64,000 nucleotides of DNA from Campylorhamphus procurvoides. Lineage: Eukaryota > Chordata > Aves > Passeriformes > Dendrocolaptidae. Position numbers and translations under genes: made by a program. The notes below the pieces were generated by a model that saw only the letters and a list, made by a program, of their open reading frames with translations, did no database searches and was not told where the DNA came from. How positions within the stretch are numbered: position 1 is the first letter of the stretch; every line of letters starts with the position of its first letter. Of the stretch, positions 57,201 through 64,000 are shown piece after piece. The DNA lies in assembly GCA_013396655.1 (NCBI GenBank), contig WBMV01006632.1:1001806-1065805 (forward strand), read 5' to 3'.

Positions 57201-60119
57201 GACAGCATATATGTGCATCAGGCAAAAGAATCTCTCCAGTCAATAACTCAAGTAAATAATTGATTTTCTAAAGCACACATGCACATGCTGCTTAGCCTTA
57301 GGAATAAAATCCAGGTCTTAGATGTCTGCTTAATTTTTATTGCAGTTCTAAAGCTTGTATGTATCTGTGACTGAAAGTGGTCTAAAATGTATTTAGAAAC
57401 TCAGTAGTGTCATTATAGTACTTATAATTGTGTACTGTTGAATTGTGTGTAAATTTTCATAGAGCATGGGAAGTAAAACTTTTTCTGTTTTCAGAGATAT
57501 ATAATAACACATATGGAGGAGGAGGAGTAGTAGCTTCTGGTGTTGAAGAAACTACAGGGGTTGGCTATGGCACTGGTACTGGTTATGGAACAGCTGGAGG
57601 AATTTCTGGAACAGGGGAAGTAAAAGGGTCAATTGGAGGAACAATAAAAGAGTATCGAGAAGGAGGAGTGAACATGGCCTTCCTAGACAACTATTTCTCT
57701 GAGGTAATTAGCTGATATTCTTTGAATTACATCTGTGAGCCTAGTTATTGTCAGATTCTTCTCCCCAGGTTACATGGTTGAAATCCAAATTAACTCTACT
57801 CAATTTGAAACTCCCATGATACAAGATTGATGCAAAAGCAAAGCTGACTGGATGGGTAGGAAAAATTACATCACTAAGAGCTGTACTGCCTTTGAGCTGA
57901 TACTTAAGTAGATTTGATTGCTCAATAGCCTTTTTGTAAAACTGATGGACACACTGCAGATATGGGTAGAAAGCAACTAAATTATTTCAGCTTCATAAGT
58001 GGCCACCAAATTCATGTATTTTTCACCTTTTCCAGTGTGTAAAGAGATAACTTTTTGACATTTTTCCCTCCTACTTCCTGTACAGCTTGAAGATACTTTA
58101 ACCCTTAAAAAACTCTAACCATCAGTTTACTTTTTGCCTATTTTTTATTGCCATTTCTGTTCCCTAAAAGACTTGTGAACTGCCAGGAACACCAATATGC
58201 AGTTTAACAATTGGCAACACATGAATTAGCCTTTACATATGGTATAAAAAATGGTATGGAATTCACATGATTAATGGCTTCATGGGATATATTTTCATAA
58301 TAGGCAGTCACTGTGAGGCATAGATGTCACCAAAATATCAAGTAATATATAAGGATTGCTGTATTTCAAAATCTAAACAAGGTTCAGTGGAGGAGAGGAC
58401 AGAGCAGTCTTGATGTCCTGAGCATGGACTTCTCCCAGATCGAAATCTCCTTGCCTTGACCGGGACCACTAAGTATTAATTGTCTGCCAGCCATGTCACT
58501 CCATGGATTACTCCTCCTACTGACCATCTCAGTCCCCAAATCTTCTGACTCTCCCTGCCAGACCTCCTCTTCCATCATTTTCTCCTTCTTCCAATCTCAC
58601 CATGCAATCACTTTAAATTCTCCTCTTTCCTGCTCAAAATCTCTGCACCAGCTACTCCTGGATCCCCAACACCATCCTAAATCAGTGATCTTCTTCCTGT
58701 TCAAAATTGACTCCCCTCTGACCTCACCAAGTCTTCCCCACTGTGGCCAGTCCTATAACCCATCTCTTCTATCCTGGCCTCTGCTCCTCTCAACACATTG
58801 CTTCCCTTCTTTTACTACTACTTTGTTCACATACTGCTGCCCAAAGAATGCATTCATTCACCCATCCCTTTTGCCCACAGTCAGACCAACCAACAACAGA
58901 CCAATTTTGAGATGCTAAATGTTGGCAGAAATAAGAATAAAACACAGTAATGTTTGACTAAAACTTATTTCAAATGTTGATGGTATAATTTGTCCTGTGG
59001 ATGTCCTGTTTTTCAAGTCAGCTGGGCCTTACTGTGGTCAGGGAAACCTTACTGTGGTTTGAGTATTCATGGTTAAAAGCCTGATGAAAACTCACTCTGT
59101 TCTTCTGTTCCCTTTTTTTTTTCTTTTCCTGTTTTTGCAAACTACAGAAAGCATTCGTGTATGCAGATGAGGATGAAGGTCGGCCAGCAAATGACTGCCT
59201 ATTAATCTATGATCATGAAGGAATCGGTACTCCTGTTGGCTCTGTGGGTTGCTGCAGCTTTATTGGAGAAGATACAGATGAAACATACCTGGATACATTA
59301 GGACCAAAATTTAGGACCCTGGCAGAGATCTGTCTGGGCCAAGAGATCGAACCTTTCCCTGATGTCAACCAGCCCTGGCCAGGCATCAATGTTGCCTTTC
59401 CCAACCCCGAAAGTGATCTAAACCTTCCACCACCTGGAACCACCATTGTTGTCAATGGAAGTGCACCTATGCCTCCCCCAGTTGGCACTACAACAGTTGT
59501 TACTGAAAACACCTACACATCTGGCTCAACCATACAGCCCCCGAGGCCGATGCCAGATCCTTTGCTCCATGGCAACATGACGGTGACTGAGACCTACACC
59601 TCCGGCTCCCCCTCTCTTTGTGTTGACCCTCTGCGTGCATCCAACGTCGTTGTGACAGAAAGGGTTGTCGGTCCTGCATCTGCCTCTGATCTGCGCAGCA
59701 TGCTAGATATCCCCGATCTCACAGATGGGTCCAATGTGATCGTCACAGAAAGAGTAATCGCACCTAACTCCCGGCTCCCAGCATCTCTGAGCATTCCCGA
59801 TTTGGTAGATGGGTCAAATGTGGTAGTGACAGAAAGAGTGTTCAGGCCTGCCTCTGGCATGCCAGGCAGCCTAATAAATATTCCCTCAGAGTTATCGAAT
59901 GCCCACAATGTGGTTGTCACAGAGAGAGTAGTGTCAGGGTCTGGGATGAGCAGCCTGGGAGGAACAAGCCTGGGGGGAGCAAATCTGGGTGGCCTAAGCA
60001 GCACTGGTCAGATGCTCAGTGCTGACTCTCATCTTGGCCAGGCAATGGGCACAGCATCTCCAGGCACCTCCCGGAGGCGAGTGACAAAGTACAGCACTGT
60101 GCAGTACTCCAGTCAGTAA
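39246..60119 (+). CDS. DSG4: Desmoglein (DSG1/DSG4 type), whole gene, 16 exons
   Basis: CDS joins 39246-39293, 45976-46011, 46359-46487, 47169-47324, 47450-47597, 48488-48651, 48889-49023, 49542-49727, 49906-50165, 51074-51216, 51364-51582, 52746-53270, 55416-55564, 55997-56057, 57495-57703 and 59148-60119: 3,540 nt, 1,179 residues. All introns are GT-AG and phases agree. Domain order: signal peptide (about 1-24), propeptide to RRQKR (44-48), cadherin repeats EC1-EC4 (about 49-490), membrane-proximal anchor with a Gly run (601-625), transmembrane helix (about 703-724), plakoglobin-binding segment (about 850-920), Pro-rich linker, about six repeat-unit domains (about 970-1120) and a Gly-rich tail. 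Desmogleins are calcium-dependent adhesion proteins of desmosomes, linked inside the cell to keratin through plakoglobin, plakophilin and desmoplakin. Ectodomain and exon count resemble DSG4; the tail resembles DSG1. The family is certain; the symbol is a best guess. Human DSG1/DSG4 are about 1,040-1,050 residues, so this protein is longer. Confidence 0.93.
41098..41150. repeat. TGTA-type simple repeat in intron 1
   Basis: Repeated TGTATGTAT with one TTG interruption, then TATATATAAAG. Confidence 0.8.
41228..41300. repeat. Possible old palindromic repeat in intron 1
   Basis: CTGATTCTGCAACCCTCACTCACGTGACTTCAAAGG is followed by TTCTCATGAGTAAGGGAG. The two halves are loosely inverse to each other, as in old MITE-like repeats of reptiles and birds. 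Weak. Confidence 0.3.
41455..41482. repeat. C-rich tract in intron 1
   Basis: TTTCCCCGCCCCCC followed by TCCCCCCCCAG; the complementary strand has several G runs and could form a G-quadruplex. It ends in CAG and looks like a splice acceptor, but no desmoglein exon follows. Confidence 0.85.
42730..42805. repeat. Possible old interspersed repeat in intron 1
   Basis: TTAATTCTGTTCTGTTACATC, then AGAATAAATCCAGGATAACTCCAGTG, resembles a widespread amniote repeat motif (ACACTGGTGTAAATC...AGTAACTCCA). I recognise the pattern, not a named family. Confidence 0.3.
43233..43294. repeat. 31-bp perfect tandem duplication in intron 1
   Basis: The 31 bases starting AAAAAGGGTTTGCATCCC appear twice without a spacer (43233-43263 and 43264-43294). 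Confidence 0.97.
43749..43796. repeat. Perfect inverted repeat, 21-bp arms, 6-nt loop
   Basis: Left arm 43749-43769 (begins GTATTTTTCACTG) and right arm 43776-43796 (ends CAGTGAAAAATAC) are exact reverse complements around CAGTAT. It lies in intron 1 and no known element was recognised. Confidence 0.96.
45976..46011 (+). CDS. DSG4: Desmoglein exon 2: end of signal peptide, start of propeptide
   Basis: A 36-bp micro-exon encoding residues 17-28, [12 protein letters not shown], between TTGCAG and GTAATA. It lines up residue for residue, without gaps, with the 12-residue second exon of human DSG1 and keeps phase 0 on both sides. Signal peptidase cleavage probably falls around Ser22-Gly24. It is too short for ORF calling and was found by exon logic; intron 1 before it is 6.7 kb. 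Confidence 0.85.
46359..46487 (+). CDS. DSG4: Desmoglein exon 3: propeptide, furin site, start of EC1
   Basis: Encodes residues 29-71. RRQKR (44-48) is a proprotein-convertase site; cleavage would expose Glu49-Trp50, and Trp50 is the Trp2 that desmosomal cadherins swap into the partner molecule. The following stretch, [20 protein letters not shown] (49-68), is nearly invariant in DSG1/DSG4. Asn35 in the propeptide is an NGT sequon. The acceptor (GTCAAAG) has a weak pyrimidine tract, but the join VE|VKEW fits the family; the donor is GTAAGT. Confidence 0.95.
47169..47324 (+). CDS. DSG4: Desmoglein exon 4: core of cadherin repeat EC1
   Basis: Encodes residues 72-123, including the family signature [15 protein letters not shown] (85-99) and [13 protein letters not shown] (105-117). 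The DRE motif (115-117) supplies calcium ligands between EC1 and EC2. Asn109 in NIT is a conserved N-glycosylation sequon. Flanked by TGTAG and GTAAGT, phase 0 at both ends. Confidence 0.95.
47450..47597 (+). CDS. DSG4: Desmoglein exon 5: end of EC1 and start of EC2
   Basis: Encodes residues 124-172 plus one base of codon 173. It contains the calcium linker DINDNPP (149-155) between EC1 and EC2. Where desmogleins usually carry the adhesion tripeptide RAL after a Cys, this protein reads C-F-A-K (126-129), so the RAL site is replaced by FAK. The exon ends in ATGGACA before GTAAGT and joins exon 6 to restore Asn173, matching the family's N-T-L-V. Confidence 0.94.
47598..48487 (+). other. Desmoglein intron 5
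   Basis: 890 bp, GTAAGT to TTCTTAG; no further feature seen. Confidence 0.85.
48488..48651 (+). CDS. DSG4: Desmoglein exon 6: EC2
   Basis: Encodes the rest of codon 173 and residues 174-227. Signature [18 protein letters not shown] (181-198) carries the DxD calcium ligands of EC2 and is almost identical in mammalian DSG1, DSG3 and DSG4. It ends with LDRE (224-227), the next calcium motif. Donor GTAACA is acceptable but weaker than its neighbours. Confidence 0.95.
48889..49023 (+). CDS. DSG4: Desmoglein exon 7: end of EC2
   Basis: Encodes residues 228-272. [12 protein letters not shown] matches DSG4 [12 protein letters not shown] closely, and DVNDNFP (260-266) is the EC2-EC3 calcium linker. 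The C-S-C pair matches the CxC pair of DSG1/DSG4. Acceptor GACAG, donor GTAAGT, phase 0 on both sides. Confidence 0.95.
49024..49541 (+). other. Desmoglein intron 7
   Basis: 518 bp, GTAAGT to TTCCAG; no further feature seen. Confidence 0.85.
49542..49727 (+). CDS. DSG4: Desmoglein exon 8: EC3
   Basis: Encodes residues 273-334, with [19 protein letters not shown] and [15 protein letters not shown], both typical of the desmoglein third repeat. The segment [10 protein letters not shown] precedes the donor GTATGG. The in-frame codon in intron 8 does not continue cadherin homology, so the splice is placed at Lys334. Confidence 0.95.
49906..50165 (+). CDS. DSG4: Desmoglein exon 9: end of EC3, start of EC4
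   Basis: Encodes residues 335-420 plus two bases of codon 421. ELDYEQ is the usual LDYE motif. Between EC3 and EC4 the linker reads NLIEPPRF, lacking the DxNDN calcium ligands; this is also degenerate in mammalian desmogleins. [10 protein letters not shown] opens EC4. Compared with human DSG4, about eight residues are missing just before GTYTAID. Donor GTAAGC after AATGTTGT. Confidence 0.94.
50166..51073 (+). other. Desmoglein intron 9
   Basis: 908 bp, GTAAGC to ACACAG; AT-rich, no further feature seen. Confidence 0.85.
51074..51216 (+). CDS. DSG4: Desmoglein exon 10: EC4
   Basis: Encodes residues 421-468 plus one base of codon 469: [20 protein letters not shown], then [19 protein letters not shown]. 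This aligns with the DSG4 block ending in NGIYTAEILAI. Acceptor ACACAG, donor GTAAGA. The exon is not covered by a long open frame and was found by extending from exon 9 and by the splice phases. Confidence 0.93.
51364..51582 (+). CDS. DSG4: Desmoglein exon 11: end of EC4, membrane-proximal region
   Basis: Encodes residues 469-541 plus one base of codon 542. The motif DDINANCP (484-491) sits where DSG4 has PDINDYCP, so one Asp of the DxND core is lost. HSPSVIITA and [11 protein letters not shown] match the membrane-proximal fold of DSG3/DSG4. Mammalian DSG1 largely lacks this block, which argues for the DSG4-like extracellular type. Acceptor TTACAG, donor GTAAAT. Confidence 0.93.
51583..52745 (+). 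other. Desmoglein intron 11
   Basis: 1,163 bp, GTAAAT to CAAAG. It ends in an unusual C tract (about 10 C) before AAAG. Confidence 0.85.
52746..53270 (+). CDS. DSG4: Desmoglein exon 12: extracellular anchor, Gly run, most of the TM helix
   Basis: Encodes the rest of codon 542 and residues 543-716. The first part ([13 protein letters not shown], then [11 protein letters not shown]) matches the cysteine-bearing end of DSG3/DSG4 ectodomains (C571, C582, C584, C590). It is followed by a run of 22 Gly and 3 Ala (601-625), then a Gly/Asp/Tyr-rich stretch to about 694, much longer than in mammals. [16 protein letters not shown] (701-716) begins the membrane helix. The acceptor follows a long C tract (CCCCAAAG). 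The frame stays open past the donor GTAAGT, giving a possible read-through end [15 protein letters not shown]. Confidence 0.93.
52922..52996 (+). repeat. Imperfect GGT/GGC codon repeat within exon 12
   Basis: A 75-bp in-frame run of GGT and GGC codons with three GCC codons. It encodes G7-A-G6-A-G4-A-G5 just outside the membrane. Nearly all glycine codons are GGT, which looks like recent replication slippage rather than ordinary codon choice. Length variation between individuals is likely, though not demonstrable from one sequence. Confidence 0.9.
53271..55415 (+). other. Desmoglein intron 12
   Basis: 2.1 kb, GTAAGT to TTAAG; carries the CR1 fragment at 54276-54692 and otherwise AT-rich sequence. 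Confidence 0.85.
54276..54692 (+). mobile_element. CR1 3'-region fragment in intron 12
   Basis: About 415 bp from the end of CR1 ORF2 into its 3' tail: AGGGCTGGAGTGGCTCTTCTATG, GACAGACTGAGAGAGTTG, TAGGACAAGGGGAAATGGCTTTAAACTG, then TCCCTTCCAACCC and a CCTATGATTCTATG tail. It runs in the same direction as the desmoglein and lies well inside intron 12, so it should not disturb splicing. Confidence 0.92.
55416..55564 (+). CDS. DSG4: Desmoglein exon 13: end of TM helix, intracellular anchor
   Basis: Encodes the rest of codon 717 and residues 718-766. [10 protein letters not shown] closes the membrane helix; CCRC (727-730) follows at once and matches the membrane-proximal cysteines that are palmitoylated in desmogleins. 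[28 protein letters not shown] is the standard intracellular anchor (human: GFEPVPEC...GAIHSW). Acceptor TTAAG, donor GTCAGT. Confidence 0.94.
55565..55996 (+). other. Desmoglein intron 13
   Basis: 432 bp, GTCAGT to TTCTAG; no further feature seen. Confidence 0.8.
55997..56057 (+). CDS. DSG4: Desmoglein exon 14: short cytoplasmic exon
   Basis: A 61-bp exon encoding residues 767-786 plus one base of codon 787: [20 protein letters not shown], then E. It corresponds to DVSNICAPMTA... of DSG4. Found from the acceptor TTCTAG, the donor GTAAGC and the phase match (G|AG) with exon 15; no long open frame marks it. Confidence 0.87.
56058..57494 (+). other. Desmoglein intron 14
   Basis: 1.4 kb, GTAAGC to TTTTCAG; no repeat or coding feature recognised. 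Confidence 0.8.
57495..57703 (+). CDS. DSG4: Desmoglein exon 15: Gly-rich cytoplasmic segment
   Basis: Encodes residues 787-856. [13 protein letters not shown] matches DSG4 EIYTNTYAAGG; the middle is rich in Gly/Thr/Tyr ([15 protein letters not shown]) and the end, [15 protein letters not shown], matches the invariant NMAFLDSYFSE that leads into the catenin-binding site. Acceptor TTTTCAG, donor GTAATT. Confidence 0.94.
57704..59147 (+). other. Desmoglein intron 15
   Basis: 1.4 kb, GTAATT to CTACAG; contains the CT-rich block at 58490-58915 and a T-rich pyrimidine tract before the acceptor. Confidence 0.85.
58490..58915. repeat. CT-rich block in intron 15
   Basis: About 425 bp unusually rich in C and T on the + strand, with many TCCTCCT, TCTCC and CTTCC stretches. 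It leaves a 141-codon + frame open, but that frame has no recognisable domain and its composition follows the base bias. It could be an unrecognised repeat. Confidence 0.5.
59148..60119 (+). CDS. DSG4: Desmoglein exon 16: catenin-binding site, linker, RUD repeats, C-terminus
   Basis: Last coding exon, residues 857-1179, ending TAA at 60117. [18 protein letters not shown] (861-878) and YLDTLGPKF (903-911) form the plakoglobin-binding segment. A Pro-rich linker (about 921-970) follows. Repeat-unit domains of 28-30 residues are marked by VVTENTY (about 973), MTVTETY (1000) and [12 protein letters not shown] motifs at 1022, 1052, 1080 and 1110, giving about six. A Gly-rich tail ([14 protein letters not shown]) and the end [16 protein letters not shown] closely match human DSG1 ([11 protein letters not shown]), less so DSG4. 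Confidence 0.96.
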   Translation, partial: KAFVYADEDEGRPANDCLLIYDHEGIGTPVGSVGCCSFIGEDTDETYLDTLGPKFRTLAEICLGQEIEPFPDVNQPWPGINVAFPNPESDLNLPPPGTTIVVNGSAPMPPPVGTTTVVTENTYTSGSTIQPPRPMPDPLLHGNMTVTETYTSGSPSLCVDPLRASNVVVTERVVGPASASDLRSMLDIPDLTDGSNVIVTERVIAPNSRLPASLSIPDLVDGSNVVVTERVFRPASGMPGSLINIPSELSNAHNVVVTERVVSGSGMSSLGGTSLGGANLGGLSSTGQMLSADSHLGQAMGTASPGTSRRRVTKYSTVQYSSQ

Positions 60120-61480
60120 GGCCTCTGCCAGCACCCCTTCCTGCTGAAATTGCCGTTTGCACCGACACTCATTAGCTGCCATTCATCAAGAATATTGTTA
60201 TTATTTATAACTAAGAAATAGCGCTAAAATGTCAGGGATTCCTACTTGTGTGAAGATCCCTGAAGGGTACCCCATTTCAAGGTCAAATGCAGGACTCTGT
60301 CAGTGAAGGGAAAGCAGAAGTTAGTTTAAATTTATTTCTTTCTCTCCACCCAGCACTACAAGTGTACAAACAGACTTTAATGTTTTCGGAGAGAGATCTG
60401 ATTACTGAGCAGAGCAGTGAGAGAGGACCCTTGTGTGCAAACAGTACCAGCATGAATTACTGTCATACAAAAGAGTGTACAAAATACTATGCTGCTGAGT
60501 CATCTCCCACAATAAGCAGATTTGGGTTAACAGCCCCTCACTGACAAGAAAGGAAAAGAATGTAATTAATAATTAGTCAACTCAAGACTAAATAAGCACT
60601 TTCAAATGCATCATCTTACTTAGCATGTAATTCAAGAAGCGCTACAAAACTGCACTTTCAACCATTTCTCCAATCACCAACAATAGTTATAAATAATAAT
60701 TATATAAACATAATACATTTTCATGGCTTTCTGAAGTTCTCAGTAAAACAAACACTCTGCCACAGCCTGCCATGCTGTTACTCTCATGGTGAGGAGCGTG
60801 ACCAGCGATTCGTCACTGCTGGTGCTGCCATTGACACTGTCACCCAGGAAGATGTTGGCTTCATCTTTTCTCCATTACCATTACAGCTTTGCTTAAATAT
60901 GAAAGGACTTCAGTGACAATCAGAAACTCTTAGTCAGATTTTTGTGCCAAACTTTGACTACCATTCAAATCTCCAGTGTCAGGTTATATTAAGAGAGCTA
61001 TAATATATTGTGCCCATTCTCTGTTCTAATACTGACAAGAAAAGAAAGTCTTAAAAGCATTGTGATGTGAGGAAGCAGTAGCACGTATTGTATCACTGGC
61101 ACTGGCAGCTGAAGCCTTCCTGAAAAGAAAAAAGCACTTGAAAGCAACATAAATTTGCTAATAAGCAATGCAGAGAATTTTTATTTCATATGTCAATGTA
61201 TTTTGCATTGATATTTTGAAAGTTTATTTTAATGTATTAATTGCGAAAGTCGTTATGATTCTATAATCTTAATTAAATCTGGCTTTTATTTTCCCACAAA
61301 AACAGCTCTACTGGACTCTGTTATTCTAGTAATACATTAACATGGCTTAGAATACAATCTGAAGGAGCAAAATACTGAAATACAGTTTCTATCTCATTTT
61401 ACTTCTGTATCATATGTATAGTAATCATAGCGTATGCAACATCACTTCAATGTAAATAAAATAGTTATAGAGAGGGACTA
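60120..61480 (+). other. Probable 3' UTR of the desmoglein
   Basis: No coding signal follows the stop codon. The first canonical AATAAA lies at 61455-61460, giving a 3' UTR of about 1.36 kb. An ATTAAA near 61272 and further AATAAA copies (62316, 63449, 63505) could be used instead. The end is an inference from these signals only. Confidence 0.45.
61455..61460 (+). terminator. Candidate polyadenylation signal
   Basis: First canonical AATAAA downstream of the desmoglein stop codon, 1.34 kb away. The region just downstream (GCTTTTATTG) is only mildly T-rich. Later copies of the hexamer compete with it. Confidence 0.4.
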
Positions 61481-64000
61481 GCTTTTATTGCTAGACAATC
61501 AAATCAGTAGTTTACCCACAAATTTTACTTCTTCAGCTTTGACAGACAGGTTAGTGAAAAGTCTGAGTTGTGTGTGAATCTCCCAGTCTACAAAATGGAA
61601 ATTTTCAGTTGCATATCCAGACTAACTTATCTCAGAAGAAATGAATGACAAGTCTGATATCAAGAAAGGGGGTTTTAAAAGATGCTTTTGAAATGTGACT
61701 AGATGAGCTGTCAATTACAACCCACAGTGCCCTCCAAGTCAATGTCACTGGCATTAACACCAATAATACCCAGCAGTTATGAAGAAACCCAAAGCTACCT
61801 TGAGAAAAGTCCCTTCAAGTTCTTTTCTAAAGCAAGTGAGCATGCTAAATGCTCTTCCCATAATATCTGTAGTTTTGCTGGTTTTGCTTCTTTCTGTAGC
61901 CTTGCTTATCTTAATTCAAGAAAAAATGCTTATCTTAAGTATCCCTAAAATTGCGTTGACTTCAGAGGGATTAGTCTATCCTATATGTACCAGTTGTAAT
62001 TATGGTTCCTGGAACTATTCTTTAGAGAAGGAAAATACGTAGTAATATATAAAGCTATATCCTTTTATATCTGAAAAATTTGTGTGGAAATACACTAAAG
62101 TGATGACAAGCTCCCTTTCATTCTGGTAACCACGTTTACATAAAAAAAAACAAATATATGAATATATGAGCTTCTGGATATTTAGAAAGCCTATGCAATA
62201 TAGCCAAAGCCCAGTAGAGAACTTTTTTAATGTAAAAAAAAAAAAAGTCTTGTGTAAATATTTCCATAATCATCTTATGCAAATAAGAAATATTTTTCCT
62301 TATTGTGTTCAAAGTAATAAAACTAGTCTTCGGAAGCACATGCTTAATTCCTTGAACAGGAATGTTATGTGAGGTATGAGTGTCTGAACTGCAGTCTCTT
62401 GCATGTCTAGAAATAGAAAGGGGAAGAATTAATAGAGAAAAATTGTTGTTTCAAAGGACCGATTTTGGTGATATAGTGATTGTTTACTTCCAGTACTATC
62501 TTTTACCAACTTTTTAATTAGCAATTCTTATTTAATACAATTTCTTGAAATATTTCTAGCATTTTTTTTAAAATTGATGTCTCACATCTAACAGCAATTG
62601 CATTATCCGTCAGTGCATTTCCAGTGCATGTCTGAATATTAATTCCTATTGCTGTGTAATTTTTACAAACTTTCTTAAAATTCTTGTCTTAGTGAAATGA
62701 GGATATTTTTAGGCTACTGCAAATTGTGGAAGAAAATATTTATCTGAAGATGTGAACAAATCCTTGGTTCATTAAATATTCTCTGCAAATTCTTATTCTG
62801 TCTATTTTTAAAAAAAATAGCATATAGTTTAATCCTGACTAGGAGACAGTAGTCTTGTTTCTTTTCTTCCAATTGTAATTTAGAATTCTCTTTGCTGTCG
62901 TATCTTTAATCATATTGTTTAATAATGAAGAATGAATGGTTTTCAGGAAAGAGACACAGTAGTGATATCAATCCTCTCTAAACCATTCAAGAAAAAACTC
63001 TTACTAAAGTGCAAGCAGCTTGCAACACCAAGTCTATGACTTTCTTATTTTTTTAGCTTAGGTTCACTTGGGAGCAGGATCCTACAGTTTTAAACAGTGT
63101 AATTGAAATCTTGGCATGACATAAAATATACTGCCACGGAAGAAAACAGAGCCACAAGCTGAGGGTCTCATTAGATGTCTATCTTGGGAATACTGTCTGC
63201 ATCTGAACTGCAAGTTTTGATACTTTTTACTCTGTCCTGATTTTGTGGTAATTAACAACACTTGTAAACTGTCGTGATCAGCACTATGTGCAATATGAAA
63301 AGACCACACAATTTAAGCAGAAAAAAAGTCTACTCTTTTGCTTGGATTAACCGCATAATTCAAATGATCCTCACTATTGAGTCACCAAATGCATCATTTT
63401 AATTTTATTTTAAATATAATTGATATGACAGTGGGTTTGTGTTTTCATAAATAAAAATATTAGAAATTTGTTTGTAATAATTTCTGAATGGCACTGAAAA
63501 AATACAATAAATGATCATTTGGAACATCATGTTTTAAGTAGAGTGGCTCAGGATATTTTTTTCCATCCATCAGTGGGAAATGTAGTTTCCTTAAAACTGA
63601 TGGTTTGTTCAGAAAAATCCCATTCTCATTCAACACAGTAAGTGTTGATTTAGCAAGTCAGGGATCCCAAGACAAAATTATTTCAGGTGTCTAATTAACT
63701 AAGATACTGTGTTTTAGGTTGTCCAGCAGAAATTTGTGTCAGATCTCACAAGAATTACAGTTTTATTTCCTCAACACATCATTCTCTGAGTTGTTCTCAG
63801 CCTTTTTTGTGATACCCTTCTGTCCTGAAACTCTGAAATAGTGCTTCAGAGGAGCTATAGATTAATGCTGGAGTACAAGCCACAGAGAAGAAAGAGATCA
63901 GAAGGCACTAGAAACACTGTATTTGGTCAGCACAGGCATCACAGGTACATTCAGTGAGTACTGGTTCAAATGAGTTGAATGAAGCAAGAGCATTTTGGTT
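61481..64000. other. AT-rich DNA downstream of the desmoglein; no gene seen
   Basis: Several AATAAA motifs occur, so a longer 3' UTR is possible. An 87-codon frame at 61779-62042 contains a hydrophobic run but has no gene context. No exon of the next desmosomal cadherin gene is visible. Confidence 0.65.

Noticed and set aside
58493..58918. 141-codon forward frame in intron 15
   Set aside because: Composition (Ser, Pro, Leu, Phe) follows the CT bias of the DNA; exons 15 and 16 join directly at FSE|KAF.
59213..60004. Reverse-strand frames of 99 and 136 codons
   Set aside because: Antisense shadows of exon 16; the repeating LSVTTT pattern mirrors the VVVTER repeat units.
61779..62042. Small frame with a membrane-like hydrophobic run
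   Set aside because: Short, in AT-rich 3' flanking DNA where hydrophobic codons are common; no other support.
1..64000. CRISPR arrays, operons, phage or plasmid features
   Set aside because: None seen; the spliced vertebrate gene and CR1 elements show a eukaryotic chromosome.

Overview
The window looks like nuclear DNA from a bird. It is AT-rich, has long introns with GT-AG splice sites, and carries several chicken-repeat-1 (CR1) LINE copies. Some of these end in the ATTCTGTG-type 3' tail, and there is one solo LTR with a TG...CA boundary. I cannot name the species. No bacterial operon, CRISPR array or phage gene is present.

Layout. Positions 1 to about 39,100 hold no recognisable protein gene. 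This stretch is intergenic DNA with CR1 remnants (7.56-7.83 kb; probably 9.87-10.1 kb; 12.54-12.60 kb; 20.80-20.87 kb; a long broken copy at 21.0-23.7 kb), a 150-bp TTCC microsatellite (10.2-10.3 kb), homopolymer and A-rich tracts, and a solo LTR at 30,316-31,050. The LTR is flanked by a 5-bp target-site duplication and interrupted by a run of N. From 39,246 to 60,119 one gene on the + strand accounts for all the clear coding sequence. It is a desmosomal cadherin (desmoglein) of the DSG1/DSG4 type, which I could assemble into 16 exons with consistent phases, 3,540 nt of CDS and 1,179 residues. From 60,120 to the end there is 3' UTR and AT-rich intergenic DNA, with no start of a neighbouring gene.

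The gene. The product has, in order: a signal peptide; a short propeptide ending in RRQKR; four cadherin repeats starting EW (Trp2 of the strand-swap dimer); a cysteine-containing membrane-proximal region with an unusual polyglycine/alanine run; one transmembrane helix followed by a CCRC cluster; the plakoglobin-binding segment; a proline-rich linker; about six repeat-unit-domain copies (NVVVTERV type); and a Gly-rich tail. Such proteins span the plasma membrane of epithelial cells, bind desmosomal cadherins on the neighbouring cell, and tie to keratin filaments through plakoglobin and desmoplakin. The extracellular half and 16-exon layout resemble mammalian DSG4, while the number and sequence of the tail repeats resemble DSG1.

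Points most worth a second look: the glycine-codon expansion next to the membrane (52,922-52,996); FAK in place of the RAL tripeptide usual in desmogleins (exon 5); the mixed DSG4-front/DSG1-tail character; a perfect 21-bp hairpin in intron 1; an overlapping out-of-frame ATG at the start codon; and the solo LTR with its assembly gap. I see no evidence for a wholly new multi-gene system.
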